Below, in pieces: positions 44,458 to 53,910 of a DNA stretch of 64,000 nucleotides. The notes beneath the pieces are model-generated. The model was given only the letters and a program-made list of their open reading frames with translations. It made no database searches and was not told where the DNA came from. The stretch's first letter is position 1; every line of letters starts with the position of its first letter. Origin of the DNA: Roseiflexus sp. (lineage in GTDB: Bacteria > Chloroflexota > Chloroflexia > Chloroflexales > Roseiflexaceae); assembly GCA_017743475.1 (NCBI GenBank), contig JAGHYV010000004.1, forward strand, positions 25,813 to 89,812. The letters run 5' to 3'. The translations under genes were made by a program, and so were the position numbers.

Positions 44458-44850
44458 CTACTCCGCCAGTTTGTCATCTTCAGGTTGCTGAGTGGGGGAG
44501 TCGGCACGCTCTCCGGCGGCGCGCCGAAGCAGTTCATCGATATGCAGACTATAATCAACGGACGTATCGAGGATCAACCGCAATTCTGGCACGAAGCGCA
44601 GATAGTTCAGTTCTTCCGCCAGACGCCGGCGCAGGAAGCCTTTGGCGCGTTCGAGCGCCGCCATCGTTTCCCGCCGCTCATCTGGCGTTCCCATCACCGA
44701 GATCCGCACCCGCGCGATCTGCAGATCGGCAGTCACCTCAACCCCCACAACCGTTGCAAATCCAACCCGCGGGTCCTTCAATTCATACTGAATAATCTCT
44801 CCTAGGATCCGCTGGATCTCGTGACCAAGCTGTTCGGTGCGCTTACTCAT
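44458..44850 (-). CDS. rbfA: ribosome-binding factor A
   Basis: RbfA is a KH-like factor that helps 30S maturation at the 5' end of 16S rRNA. The 130 residues include [51 protein letters not shown] and [36 protein letters not shown], canonical for the family. A polar tail follows. The ATG overlaps the infB stop (ATGA). It ends with TAG. Confidence 0.95.
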   Translation of the reverse strand: MSKRTEQLGHEIQRILGEIIQYELKDPRVGFATVVGVEVTADLQIARVRISVMGTPDERRETMAALERAKGFLRRRLAEELNYLRFVPELRLILDTSVDYSLHIDELLRRAAGERADSPTQQPEDDKLAE

Positions 44851-47009
44851 ACTGTTCGTTCCACGCGCTCTCTGCGATAGAACTCCATCGTATCGCCGGG
44901 CGTAATATCGTTGAACCCTTCAACAATCAAGCCGCACTCATAGCCAGCCTGTACTTCGCGCACATCATCCTTGAAACGCTTCAGACTGGCGATCTTCCCA
45001 TCGTGAAGAACGACCCCGTTCCGCAGCACACGCACATTATACTGGCGTGAAATCTTCCCCTCGGTCACGTATAGACCCGCCACAATCTCACGGGTCGGGA
45101 GGCGGAAGATATTGCGCACCTCAGCGAATCCTTCGGTCACCTCACGATACTCCGGTTCCAGCATACCGATCATCGCCTTCTTGATGTCTTCGGTCAGCTG
45201 GTAGATGATATTATAGAACCGGATATCGACGCCGTGCTGTTCAGCCTGCCGGCGCGCTGCCGGATCAGGGCGGGCGTTGAAGCCGATGATAATCGCACGG
45301 GATGCAATAGCCAGGTTCACGTCACTCTCGGTAATTGTCCCAGTACCGCGATGGATAATCCTGATCTGCACCTCATCGGTATTAAGCTGGCTCAGGGCAT
45401 GTTCGATTGCGCCAATCGATCCCTGGACATCCGCTTTCAAAATGATGTTCAGTTCTTTGATTTTTCCCTGCTGAATGGAACTGAACAGTCCATCAAGGCT
45501 GACGCCGCGCGAGCTTGCCATCGCTTCAAGGCGCTGTTTGCGTTGTCGTTGCAGTGCGATCTCACGTGCCACTGCCAGATCGGGCATAACCTGCAAAATA
45601 TCGCCCGCCTGCGGCACATCATGTAGACCAAGAATAACTACTGGCGTTGCCGGTTCGGCGAAACGCAGACGCTTCCCCGCATCGTTGAACATTGTGCGAA
45701 TTGTGCCGGTCGTACTTCCAACTAGCACATTATCTTCCAGGCGCAATGTTCCGTTCTGCACCAGCACAGTAGCCACTGGACCGCGCGTGCGATCCATTTC
45801 GGCTTCAATAATCGTTCCAACTGCTGGCGCATTGGGGTTCGCCTTGTACTCATTAAGGTCGGCGACGAGCAGAATGATCTCAAGTAACCCGTCGATGTTC
45901 TTCTTCAGTTTGGCGGACACCTCAACCGATGGAACATCACCGCCAAACTGCTCGACGATCACACCAGCGTTGGCAAGTTGCTGGCGGACGCGATCCGGAT
46001 TAGCATTGGGCGCATCAATTTTATTGATCGCCACAATCATCGGCACGCCCGCTGCTTTCACATGTGAAATCGCCTCTAGCGTCTGCGGCATCACCCCATC
46101 GTCGGCAGCAACGACGAGCACCACAATATCGGTCACCTGGGCGCCGCGTGCGCGCATTGCAGTGAATGCTTCGTGCCCCGGCGTATCGAGGAAGGTGATT
46201 TTCCGTCCGTGCAGTTCAACCTGATAGGCGCCAATATGCTGCGTGATGCCGCCAGCCTCGCTCTCTGCCACCCGCGTCGAACGGATCGCGTCGAGCAGTT
46301 TCGTCTTCCCGTGGTCAACGTGACCCATAATGGTGACAACTGGCGGGCGCGGTTTCATATCCTTTGGATCTTGCGCAGCCAGCACATCGCGGATATTCTC
46401 GACGACCCCTTCCAGTTGCGGCGGCACATATTCGACTGTCTCGATGCCGAAATCAGCAGCAATCACTGCAGCAGTTTCATAGTCGATCTGCTGATTGATG
46501 TTGGCCACCACGCCAGCCTTGAGCAGTGCCTTCAAAATCTCAGAAGCGCCGACGCCAGTCGCCTCTGAGAACTCGCGCACTGTCATTGTCATTGGCAGCG
46601 CGATTGGTCCTTTCGGACGCACAGGCGCGCGCACAATGGTCGTTGGGCGCGCTAATCCGCCCGGAGTACGCGCAGGTGTCGCGGTGCTGGTAGCACGTCC
46701 GCTCCGATTGCTGCGTCCTCCTTCATTTTCAGCAAAACTCTCATCACGCCGGCGACTATCGCTGCCGCGTCCACTGCCGCGCCCGCCACCCGAATTGCGC
46801 CCACCGCCCGGATTGCCCAGGCTGCGCCCGCCGCCCGGATTGCCCGAACCGCGCCCGCCGCCCGGATTGCCCGAACCGCGCCCGCCGCCCGGATTGCCCG
46901 GACTGCGCCCGCTACCCGAATTGCTCGAACCACGCCCGCCGCTGGCGAACTGAATATGATGCTGCGCGTTAATAGCGCTCTGATAACTAGAGAGCTCCAT
47001 GTCACTCAT
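44847..47009 (-). CDS. infB: translation initiation factor IF-2
   Basis: IF-2 is the GTPase that places fMet-tRNA on the 30S subunit. The 720 residues hold a Gly/Asn/Arg-rich N-terminal segment (about 26-90), an IF2_N domain ([27 protein letters not shown]), the G domain ([56 protein letters not shown]), and domains II-IV ending in [22 protein letters not shown]. The N-terminal segment is built of GNPGGGRGS-type repeats in place of the usual charged Lys/Glu/Pro linker. A GAGGAGG site precedes the ATG. infB follows ylxR by 100 nt. Confidence 0.96.
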   Translation of the reverse strand: MSDMELSSYQSAINAQHHIQFASGGRGSSNSGSGRSPGNPGGGRGSGNPGGGRGSGNPGGGRSLGNPGGGRNSGGGRGSGRGSDSRRRDESFAENEGGRSNRSGRATSTATPARTPGGLARPTTIVRAPVRPKGPIALPMTMTVREFSEATGVGASEILKALLKAGVVANINQQIDYETAAVIAADFGIETVEYVPPQLEGVVENIRDVLAAQDPKDMKPRPPVVTIMGHVDHGKTKLLDAIRSTRVAESEAGGITQHIGAYQVELHGRKITFLDTPGHEAFTAMRARGAQVTDIVVLVVAADDGVMPQTLEAISHVKAAGVPMIVAINKIDAPNANPDRVRQQLANAGVIVEQFGGDVPSVEVSAKLKKNIDGLLEIILLVADLNEYKANPNAPAVGTIIEAEMDRTRGPVATVLVQNGTLRLEDNVLVGSTTGTIRTMFNDAGKRLRFAEPATPVVILGLHDVPQAGDILQVMPDLAVAREIALQRQRKQRLEAMASSRGVSLDGLFSSIQQGKIKELNIILKADVQGSIGAIEHALSQLNTDEVQIRIIHRGTGTITESDVNLAIASRAIIIGFNARPDPAARRQAEQHGVDIRFYNIIYQLTEDIKKAMIGMLEPEYREVTEGFAEVRNIFRLPTREIVAGLYVTEGKISRQYNVRVLRNGVVLHDGKIASLKRFKDDVREVQAGYECGLIVEGFNDITPGDTMEFYRRERVERTV
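46800..46930. repeat. 27-bp repeats encoding Gly-rich IF-2 linker
   Basis: About four copies of a 27-bp unit, GCCCGCCGCCCGGATTGCCCG plus six bases on the plus strand, encode [27 protein letters not shown] and GNPGGGRNS in infB. The unit is a multiple of three, so copy-number changes keep the frame. Confidence 0.9.
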
Positions 47010-47109
47010 TGTCGTTCCTCCTCACTACAGGCCAGGCCCGCGGTTGGTACGCTCTGTTGTACTCTATCAGCAGTGCTTCGCTCTGGCTCTAGCGGAGGAA
47101 GCAACCGAC

Positions 47110-47430
47110 CTACTTCACACCCGTCGCCAACGGTAGCGTTCGTGCGTATGCCTCAAGTGCTGCTAGATCTTCAGGGTGCAGCGCACTTACCCGCAGTGCA
47201 CGTTCCAGTGCATGGCGTCGAAGCGCCTGATCCCAGCACGCCGGATTGTTGCACAGATAAGCGCCACGCCCATTTCGTTTCCCTGTCGGATCGATATGCA
47301 CCCGAGCGTCAGCGTCGCGCACCAGACGAATCAGCGTGCGCTTGGCATTGGTATGGCGACAGGCGACGCATGTACGCTGCGGTACATGCTTCTGACGCGG
47401 TCCTTTCTTCTTTTTTGCCGTCTGCGTCAC
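47110..47430 (-). CDS. ylxR: YlxR-family RNA-binding protein (RnpM)
   Basis: The 106 residues (from GTG at 47430) belong to the DUF448/YlxR family encoded between nusA and infB in most bacteria; Bacillus YlxR is reported to bind RNase P RNA and affect its activity. Motifs: HVPQRTCVACRHTNAKRTLIRLVRD, the GRGAYLCNNPACWDQALRR segment and a basic N-terminus (TAKKKKGPRQKH). I choose the GTG with GGAG eight bases ahead in place of the TTG at 47475. Between nusA and this start is a GGGCACAATGTGCCC palindrome. Confidence 0.9.
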   Translation of the reverse strand: MTQTAKKKKGPRQKHVPQRTCVACRHTNAKRTLIRLVRDADARVHIDPTGKRNGRGAYLCNNPACWDQALRRHALERALRVSALHPEDLAALEAYARTLPLATGVK

Positions 47431-47478
47431 TGCTGTACTCCGGTCAGGGCACAATGTGCCCTTCACGTCTCTCAACCA

Positions 47479-48801
47479 TTACTCCTCGTCGTCATCCTCT
47501 TCGTCGTCTTCAACCAGAATATAGGAAGCAACCAGACGATCACCGCGATAGATGTACAGTTTCTGCGGTGTTGCGCGCAACTGAACCGTTTCACCGACCA
47601 GATCATCGCCGAGCGGGCCATAGCGGTGCTTGCGATAGACGATCGTGCCATCAGCATAGACTTTGCGGGTCTCAACCTTTGCTGTCGCCAGCGCCGCTTC
47701 AGTCGCCAGCGCCTCAGCTTCTGCTGCATCGCGCGCTTCAGCAGCGGCACGCTCTTCATCGAGCAACGCCGATGCACTCTTGATATCGATACGCCATCCG
47801 GTCAACTTTGCTGCCAGGCGCACATTCTGACCCTCTTTGCCGATTGCCAGGGAAAGCTGCTTATCCGGCACGATCACCGTCGCCGCGTGTTCATCATCGC
47901 GCAGTTGCACCTCTACGACCTGCGCCGGTGACAGCGCATTGGCAATGAACTCTTTCGGATTGGACGACCACTGAACCACATCTATTTTCTCACCATTCAG
48001 TTCATTGACAATGTTCTGGATCCGGATCCCACGCATACCGACGCATGAGCCGACCGGGTCGATTCCCTCCTGGCGCGCGACGACCGCCACTTTTGTGCGG
48101 ATACCCGGCTCACGCGCTATCGACTTAATCTCAACAGCGCCATTATAAATCTCTGGCACCTCCATCTCGAACAGGCGCGTGATCAGATTTTTGTGTGCAC
48201 GCGAAGCGATCAATTTTGGACCGCGATCCTCACGCCGGATTTCCATCAGATAGACTTTCAGGCGCTGCCCATGGTAGTAGCGATCGGTCTCAACCTGCTC
48301 TTTCGGCGGCAGAATCGCCTCAGCTTTCCCCATTTCGAGGATGACGTTACCTTTCGCTATCCGCTGCACTGTCGCGGTCACCAGTTCGCCCTCGCGATCC
48401 ATGTACTCACTATAGATGTGCTCGCGCTCGACTTCTTTGATTCCCTGAAGAATGACCTGCTTCGCCGTTTGTGCGGCAATTCGCCCGAAATCCCTGGGCG
48501 TTGCCTCTACCACGACCGACTCGCCTAACTCGACGTCAGGCTTGATCTTGCGCGCACTCTCCAGGTCAATCTCGAAGCGCTCATCTAAGACGTCGTCAAC
48601 GACCTGTTTTTCGGCATAGACACGAGCCATACCGGTGACAGGGTCGAGTCTGACCGAGATCTCCATTGGCGGCGGGTTCGGTCCCAGCGTCCGACGATAG
48701 GCAGTCGCCAGCGCTTTTTCCATCACTTCGACGATGGCTTCCTTTGGAATACCGCGTTCGGAGGCAATCTGCGAGATTGCTGCATAAAAGTCGCTTTTCA
48801 T
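47479..48801 (-). CDS. nusA: transcription termination/antitermination factor NusA
   Basis: NusA binds RNA polymerase and controls pausing, termination and antitermination. The 440 residues show an N-terminal polymerase-binding domain ([29 protein letters not shown]), S1 ([34 protein letters not shown]), KH1 ([41 protein letters not shown]) and KH2 ([27 protein letters not shown]). After KH2 comes an Ala/Glu-rich coiled segment and a short beta-like tail with an acidic end ([10 protein letters not shown]), so it lacks the Escherichia coli acidic repeats. The ATG has GAGGA in front. A hairpin leader upstream may allow autoregulation. Confidence 0.95.
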   Translation of the reverse strand: MKSDFYAAISQIASERGIPKEAIVEVMEKALATAYRRTLGPNPPPMEISVRLDPVTGMARVYAEKQVVDDVLDERFEIDLESARKIKPDVELGESVVVEATPRDFGRIAAQTAKQVILQGIKEVEREHIYSEYMDREGELVTATVQRIAKGNVILEMGKAEAILPPKEQVETDRYYHGQRLKVYLMEIRREDRGPKLIASRAHKNLITRLFEMEVPEIYNGAVEIKSIAREPGIRTKVAVVARQEGIDPVGSCVGMRGIRIQNIVNELNGEKIDVVQWSSNPKEFIANALSPAQVVEVQLRDDEHAATVIVPDKQLSLAIGKEGQNVRLAAKLTGWRIDIKSASALLDEERAAAEARDAAEAEALATEAALATAKVETRKVYADGTIVYRKHRYGPLGDDLVGETVQLRATPQKLYIYRGDRLVASYILVEDDEEDDDEE

Positions 48802-48863
48802 CGTATCCTCAGCGTCGTGCTTGCGTGGTCGCTCAACCGTCAGATGATCACGCTAACAACAAG

Positions 48864-48886
48864 AAAAGTGGGGAATGCCCACTTTT
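48864..48886 (-). terminator. terminator-like hairpin in the nusA leader
   Basis: On the minus strand a perfect 9-bp stem AAAAGTGGG/CCCACTTTT with loop CATTC is followed by CTTGTTGTT. It lies between a promoter and the nusA start, about 21 nt after the predicted transcription start, and so may act as an attenuator. Confidence 0.6.
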
Positions 48887-48913
48887 TGACGCAACCGCGA
48901 ACTCATGGCTTAT

Positions 48914-48942
48914 AGTATACCATTTTCGCGGAATGGGCGCAA
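48914..48942 (-). promoter_or_regulatory. nusA operon promoter
   Basis: The minus strand shows TTGCGC (48942-48937), a 17-nt spacer and TATACT (48919-48914), roughly 110 nt before the nusA ATG. The -10 box is good and the -35 moderate. Confidence 0.6.
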
Positions 48943-48955
48943 ACTCCGTTCGTTA

Positions 48956-49129
48956 TTACAGCGACGGATAGGGATACGACAAGCCTGGCGCAGTAGCATG
49001 TGGAGTCACTGGCGTCGCCGGTGCCGTCGGGAGCGGAACAGGCGCGCCGGGCATGCGCCCGCCCTCAACTATCTCACAGGCGATCAACAGCACCACCAAC
49101 AGGGCAAAGATCCGTCGAAAAGCCAGCAT
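48956..49129 (-). CDS. small secreted Pro-rich protein, hypothetical
   Basis: From an ATG at 49129 the ORF encodes 57 residues: a typical signal peptide MLAFRRIFALLVVLLIACEI followed by a Pro/Thr/Ala-rich tail (PGAPVPLPTAPATPVTPHATAPG). The Cys after the hydrophobic core could be a lipobox (LLIAC). There is no clear ribosome-binding site; a TATACT box lies about 30 nt upstream. It sits where rimP is usually found, but shows no resemblance to RimP. It may be real or chance; no family is recognised. Confidence 0.4.
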   Translation of the reverse strand: MLAFRRIFALLVVLLIACEIVEGGRMPGAPVPLPTAPATPVTPHATAPGLSYPYPSL

Positions 49130-49314
49130 TATATCGCGCAAATCTTATCGCTAATCCCATCTCAGTATACCAGAAACAGTGCAGTCGGCTTCGCCATTGA
49201 CGCACAGAATCGCCATTCTGGCAGGATCTTCTTCCTGTTCCCAATCCCTGACCCGATCTGTGTCTGTCGCTGGCGCGGTATATCTGTGAAGCCACAGTAG
49301 ATGGGAGGCGGAGC
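49130..49314. other. divergent gap upstream of yifB
   Basis: No gene is seen. It contains minus-strand TATACT and plus-strand TTGACG elements without matching partners, and a GGGAGG ribosome-binding site for yifB. Confidence 0.4.
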
Positions 49315-50832
49315 ATGCTGGCGAAGGTCTACAGCAGCGCCGTTATCGGTCTCGAAGGGGTACTGGTCGAGGTTGAAGTGGATATTGCGCAGGGGTTGCC
49401 AGGGTTTACCATCGTCGGTCTGGGTGATACCGCTGTGCAGGAGAGTCGCGAACGGGTGCGCGCTGCGGTGCGCAACAGCGGATACTCATTTCCCATGAAA
49501 CGGATCACGGTCAATCTGGCGCCAGCCGATCTGCGCAAAGCCGGTCCGGCGTATGATCTGCCGATTGCAATTGGCCTGTTGCTTGCATCAGAACAGATTC
49601 AGGGCGACACGAGCAATGCGGTCTTCATCGGCGAACTGGGACTCGATGGCGCAGTACGCCACACCGACGGCGTCTTGCCGATGGTCGCCGTGGCGCATGA
49701 GCGTGGTATCCGGCAGGTTTTCGTTCCAAAGGAAGATGCCGCCGAGGCGTCACTCATTAATGGAGTGAGCATTGTGCCGGTGCAGCGCCTCGATGATCTG
49801 GCAGCGCATCTGAGCGGCGCACGATGGTTGCCAGAGTATGCGGGCGTGCCTACACACACCAAACTTGTACCTGAATATCCTGTTGACTTCACTGTCGTAC
49901 GAGGACAGGAGCACGTTAAGCGCGCCCTGGAGGTCGCTGCAGCTGGCGGACACAACGTGCTGATGACCGGCAGTCCAGGCGCAGGGAAAACCCTCATGGC
50001 ACGCGCCTTGATCTCGATCCTGCCACCCCTCACAATGAGCGAAGCCATCGAAGTGACGAAGATCTACAGTGTCGCCGGGCAGTTGCCGAAAGATACACCG
50101 CTGATCCGCCAGCGGCCGTTCTGTGCACCGCACCATACCACATCGCTCGCCGGGCTGGTTGGCGGCGGAGGCGCGCGCGTCAAGCCCGGCATGGTGTCAC
50201 TGGCGCACCGCGGTGTGCTGTTTCTCGATGAATTGCCAGAATTCGGCAGCAAACTCGACGTGCTGCGCCAGCCGCTGGAAGATCGGATAGTGACGTTGAG
50301 CCGCGCCGTTGGCAGCATTACCTACCCGGCATCCTTCATGCTGGTTGCCGCCCAGAACCCCTGCGTGTGCGGCTGGTACGGCGATCCAGAGCGTCCGTGC
50401 ACCTGCACAGCATCCGCCGTTGCGCGCTACCAGCGGCGCGTTAGCGGACCGTTGCTCGACCGGTTCGATATTTTTGTCACCGTGCCACGTGTGCCCTTCG
50501 AGAAATTGAACAGCCTGCAACCTGGCGAAGGATCAACAACGATCCGCGAGCGGGTCATTGCTGCTCGACAAATCCAGGAGCGCCGTTTTCGCGATATGCG
50601 CATGCTCACCAACAGCGATATGGGACCTGCCGAAGTGCATCGGTATTGTGTGCTCGACAATAAGGGTCAACTGGTGTTACAGAGCGCGATGCGGCAGCTT
50701 GACCTGTCGGCGCGCGGGTATCACCGGGTATTGAAACTAGCGCGCACCATCGCCGACCTCGCTGGCGTCGAACGAATCACCGCGCAGCATGTTGCTGAAG
50801 CGCTCCAGTACCGCTTTCATCAGATAGAGTAA
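49315..50832 (+). CDS. YifB/ComM-family Mg-chelatase-like AAA+ ATPase
   Basis: The 505 residues match YifB/ComM: an N-terminal Lon-like fold (VYSSAVIGLEGVLVEVEVDIAQGLPGFTIVGLGDTAVQESRERVRAAVRNSGYSFP), an AAA+ module with Walker A GSPGAGKTLMARAL, Walker B VLFLDELPEF and PFCAPHHTTSLAGLVGGG, a C4 zinc-like insert (NPCVCGWYGDPERPCTCT) and the C-terminal domain (LSARGYHRVLKLARTIADLAG). ComM acts as a helicase in integrating transformed DNA in Gram-negative bacteria. A GGAGG site precedes the ATG. Confidence 0.93.
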   Translation: MLAKVYSSAVIGLEGVLVEVEVDIAQGLPGFTIVGLGDTAVQESRERVRAAVRNSGYSFPMKRITVNLAPADLRKAGPAYDLPIAIGLLLASEQIQGDTSNAVFIGELGLDGAVRHTDGVLPMVAVAHERGIRQVFVPKEDAAEASLINGVSIVPVQRLDDLAAHLSGARWLPEYAGVPTHTKLVPEYPVDFTVVRGQEHVKRALEVAAAGGHNVLMTGSPGAGKTLMARALISILPPLTMSEAIEVTKIYSVAGQLPKDTPLIRQRPFCAPHHTTSLAGLVGGGGARVKPGMVSLAHRGVLFLDELPEFGSKLDVLRQPLEDRIVTLSRAVGSITYPASFMLVAAQNPCVCGWYGDPERPCTCTASAVARYQRRVSGPLLDRFDIFVTVPRVPFEKLNSLQPGEGSTTIRERVIAARQIQERRFRDMRMLTNSDMGPAEVHRYCVLDNKGQLVLQSAMRQLDLSARGYHRVLKLARTIADLAGVERITAQHVAEALQYRFHQIE

Positions 50833-50887
50833 AGCACAGTGACAGACTCTGCGTACAGAAATCCGCCCCCACTGATCGCGCGCAGGA

Positions 50888-51493
50888 TCATTGTGATGCA
50901 GCGACGAGGATGAGAAACGTTGCCACGAACCAGTGAACGAGGAAGGGCTAGACGAATGATTTCGTGCGCCACTCCAGCCAGCCGAAACCAAACCCGCCAA
51001 TGACCGTGAAGAAGGTTTCCAGTTCCGGCTTGCCGATATGCACCAGGACGAACGGAACAGACTGGAGCCACAGCGCTTCGGGACCGAGTTGACGCGCATA
51101 GCCGAACAGGATCCATCCACGGAACAGAAACTCCCAACCGATTAGACCAAGCAGGGTTGTCCACGGCAAACCCACCGTTAACCCGCGATAGTAGGCGTTG
51201 AGCGCCGGATCATACCGCCCAAAGGCATACAGGAGCGGCGTCATGACGCCAATGCCGAGCAGAGTGAGAACGATACCAGCTTTCCAGTCGCCAATGTTAA
51301 AGCCCTAGATGCGCGGGTGTTCGCGACAGATAATGATGATGACGAACAGCGGCACAAACAGGTAGAGAATGACACGATCCCAGTACTTGTACGGTGTAAT
51401 GCTGTAATATCTGTCAAATACCAGCAGTGAAACGCTGATAACGCTGATTGCAACGATATTCCAGTCGAACGACATGGTTCGCCTAGCAGCCAT
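50888..51493 (-). pseudogene. CPBP-type intramembrane protease with two in-frame TAG codons
   Basis: One minus-strand frame from ATG 51493 to TGA 50888 is broken only by TAG at 51307-51305 and at 50950-50948. Pieces read IVAISVISVSLLVFDRYYS, CREHPRI-stop-GFNIGDWKAGIVLTLL, then LLGLIGWEFLFRGWILFGY with the E..FR motif of CPBP (CAAX-protease-like) proteins, PFVLVHIGKPELETFFTVIGGFGFGW, and KSFV-stop-PFLVHWFVATFLILVAAS. All parts stay conserved and in frame. An extra N-terminal piece (MNDMQRQILGERRTSKLRTNLVKWLLGEP) lies upstream in another frame and may belong to it through a frameshift. Track ORFs 50948-51244 and 51305-51493 are fragments. Confidence 0.8.
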
Positions 51494-51561
51494 TTCACCA
51501 GATTGGTGCGCAGCTTTGAGGTTCGTCGTTCACCGAGTATCTGACGCTGCATATCGTTCAC

Positions 51562-51880
51562 GTTGTATTGACCGCGTTCAGTTCGTTGTCGAGCCTTTCG
51601 CCGCCGAACCGTTTAATATCGCGCCGCTCACCGTAGAGCGAGAGCATCCTGCCTTCGTGAGACAATTGAGGGCGGGATGTCCTTGCTCCCGTTATGGGTC
51701 ACACTGCTTCTTCATGCAAGCGAGAAGCCGATGTACCCAGGCGATGCGAGGACATGCAATGTTCCGGCGCGCCAGGGAGAGTATTTGAACGTGCGATAAT
51801 ACCTCTGTCAGGCAGCGTGTATCGTTTCTGATGACGTTCTGAGATTTTGGTATTTCTCCATCAGGAACAGGTATCTCTTT
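51562..51880. other. 319-bp gap without recognisable features
   Basis: Both strands lack a convincing ORF, RNA or strong promoter. It separates two broken genes (CPBP and Uma2) and is probably decayed sequence. Confidence 0.5.
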
Positions 51881-52885
51881 CTAGCAGGAAGACGCCATTG
51901 CCTTTGTACTGTAACTCACCTCCAGCGCAATCCCCAGCGCTTGCAGACGCTCGCGTAGCATGGCAGACGCGCTTCGGTTTCCCGCGCTGCCGCTTCCCGC
52001 TGCGCACGCTCCTCCGCTTCCATCCACGCTCACGCTTTGGCTTAACGCGTCGCTGCTTTGCGCCTTGCGCTCTTCCGCTTCCATTTGCGCTGCCGCTTCC
52101 TGCCGTGCCCGTTCTTCTGCCTCGGCATGCACTGCCACTTCGCGCCGCGCCTGTGCCGCCGCTTCTTCCGCCTGCGCTTCCGCCTTTGCCGCCTGCCCCA
52201 CTACCATCACATAGTCCCCGATCTCCCGCCCCGCCGCGTCATAGCAGACTACGTGGTCGCGCCGTATTCCCGGCCATACGTCCGCAATTGCCAGGTACAC
52301 CCGTCCCTCCGCGTCTGGTGCCTGCAACCGGTATGTCCCCGCTTCCAGACGATAGTCGAGCAGCCGTAACCGCCCGCATCTCGCTTCGCCCGTATCGTCC
52401 ACAATCACGTACTGCGCTACTCCACCCGCGCATAATGATCCACCTTGATCACCACGTCGTTCTCGCACGCATCCGGCGAAACGATGTCGATGATCAGCGC
52501 CGGGCGCGTTCGCTTGACCGCTACCTCAAATGTGCTCCAGTTGCGCCACTTGCGCACGCTGGGGATGACCATCACGTCCAGTCCGTGTGCACGCAGGTCG
52601 GGAAGGTCCCACGCAATGCGCACGTTGCTGAGCACAATCACTCGACGGGATTGCTCCAGACGCAAGCGCAGCACGGCGGTGAGGTCCATCCGGTCGGTCT
52701 CGTGGCGGTCGCTGTGCACGATAAAGTCTCCCTCTTTAGGGTGGAGCGCGTCGTCGAGGGTAAGTAGAACCTGTTTGAGATGATAGGGATTATCGGGGGT
52801 GGGACACGGCACGAGGCGCCACCTATAGCAGAATGGGTCGGCTTTGGCGTCGGTGAGGGGAACCGATTGTGGCGTCGCGGTTGTC
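51881..52885 (-). pseudogene. Uma2-family (DUF820) protein, start lost and multiply frameshifted
   Basis: Minus-strand pieces together form a Uma2-type restriction-endonuclease-fold protein: ADPFCYRWRLVPCPTPDNPYHLKQV, TLDDALHPKEGDFIVHSDRHETDRM, RPALIIDIVSPDACENDVVIKVDHYA, then after a one-base shift VAQYVIVDDTGEARCGRLRLLDYRL and GREIGDYVMVVGQAAKAEAQAEEAAAQAR. A further pair of shifts hits the coiled-coil tail, where MEAEERAQREAAARETEARL appears in another frame. The upstream in-frame sequence has no start codon near the expected position. Uma2 proteins are very abundant in filamentous Chloroflexota and Cyanobacteria; their role is unclear. This copy should be inactive. Confidence 0.8.
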
Positions 52886-52920
52886 GTAGGGGATAGAATA
52901 GCACAGCATGTATCGTTACT

Positions 52921-53910
52921 TTACGGTTGGGCAACTGACTCCTCCACGCGCAGGACGAGTTTTCCAGCGTTTCGGTTCGCTTCCATAACACGGTGCGCTT
53001 CTGCGGCCTGGTGCAACGGGTAGATAGTGTCAATAACTGGACGCAACTCGCCACGCGCCAGGCGGTCGTGGGCAAACGCAACGAAATCAGCGGTGAGAGC
53101 GGTTTTCTGCGCTAATGGCATGCGACGCAGGGTTGCACCGGTCACGTGCAATCGTTTTGCTAGGATTGGTCCCAGGTCGATCTGCCCTGCCGATCCTCCC
53201 AGAAATCCGATCAACTGCAATCGTCCGTCGAGCGCCAGCGCCGCAGCATTCTGCTGCCAGTAGGGAGCACCAACGAAATCCAGCACCAGATCAACGCCGC
53301 GACCGCCAGTTGCTTCGAGTACTCGCGCCGCGAACGACTCTTCACGGTAATTGACTGCAAGTTCTGCGCCGAGTTCACGACAGAGCGCACATTTTTCCGG
53401 TGAGCCAGCAGTGGCGAAGACTCGTGCGCCAGCAACACGCGCCAGCTGGATGGCTGCGGTTCCGACGCCGCTGGCGCCAGCATGGATTAGTACTGTCTCG
53501 CCTGCCTGTAACCGCCCTAGCGTGAACAGGTTGAGGAACGCGGTCAGGAAGGCTTCCGGAATGGCAGCTGCTTCCTCGAAGGAAAGAGAATCCGGTATGC
53601 GCATAACCATGCCGACAGGCACGACTGCCAGTTCGGCATAGCCGCCGCCAGTCACCACAGCCATCACCCGATCACCGACGCGCCACGAACCGGCAGGCGT
53701 CAGTACTTCGCCTGCGAGTTCCAGCCCAAGAATGGGCGACGCACCCGGAGGTGGCGCATACACTCCGCGCCGCTGGAGCAGATCAGCGCGATTAACCGCC
53801 GTGGCGCGCACACGCACCAACACCTCGTCGGCGCCCGGAATCGGGTCAGGTGCATCGTCATACCGTAAAACATCCGGGCTGCCAGGAGCATCGAACAGAA
53901 TAGCTTTCAT
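52921..53910 (-). CDS. NADPH:quinone reductase / zinc-free alcohol dehydrogenase-like oxidoreductase
   Basis: The 329 residues follow the quinone oxidoreductase branch of the MDR superfamily: MKAILFDAPGSPDVLRYDDAPDPIPGADEVLVRVRATAVNRADLLQRRGVY, a GroES-like N-terminal part, then the Rossmann motif VLIHAGASGVGTAAIQLARVAGARVFATAGS and LDFVGAPYWQQNAAALALDGRLQLIGFLGG. Zinc-ligand cysteines are absent, as in QOR. It resembles human PIG3-type enzymes and would reduce quinones or enals with NADPH. The ATG overlaps the stop of the upstream Rsm22 gene, so both are co-translated. Confidence 0.93.
   Translation of the reverse strand: MKAILFDAPGSPDVLRYDDAPDPIPGADEVLVRVRATAVNRADLLQRRGVYAPPPGASPILGLELAGEVLTPAGSWRVGDRVMAVVTGGGYAELAVVPVGMVMRIPDSLSFEEAAAIPEAFLTAFLNLFTLGRLQAGETVLIHAGASGVGTAAIQLARVAGARVFATAGSPEKCALCRELGAELAVNYREESFAARVLEATGGRGVDLVLDFVGAPYWQQNAAALALDGRLQLIGFLGGSAGQIDLGPILAKRLHVTGATLRRMPLAQKTALTADFVAFAHDRLARGELRPVIDTIYPLHQAAEAHRVMEANRNAGKLVLRVEESVAQP

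Noticed and set aside
48802-49314. rimP upstream of nusA
   Set aside because: No frame in this interval resembles RimP; only a small Pro-rich ORF is present.
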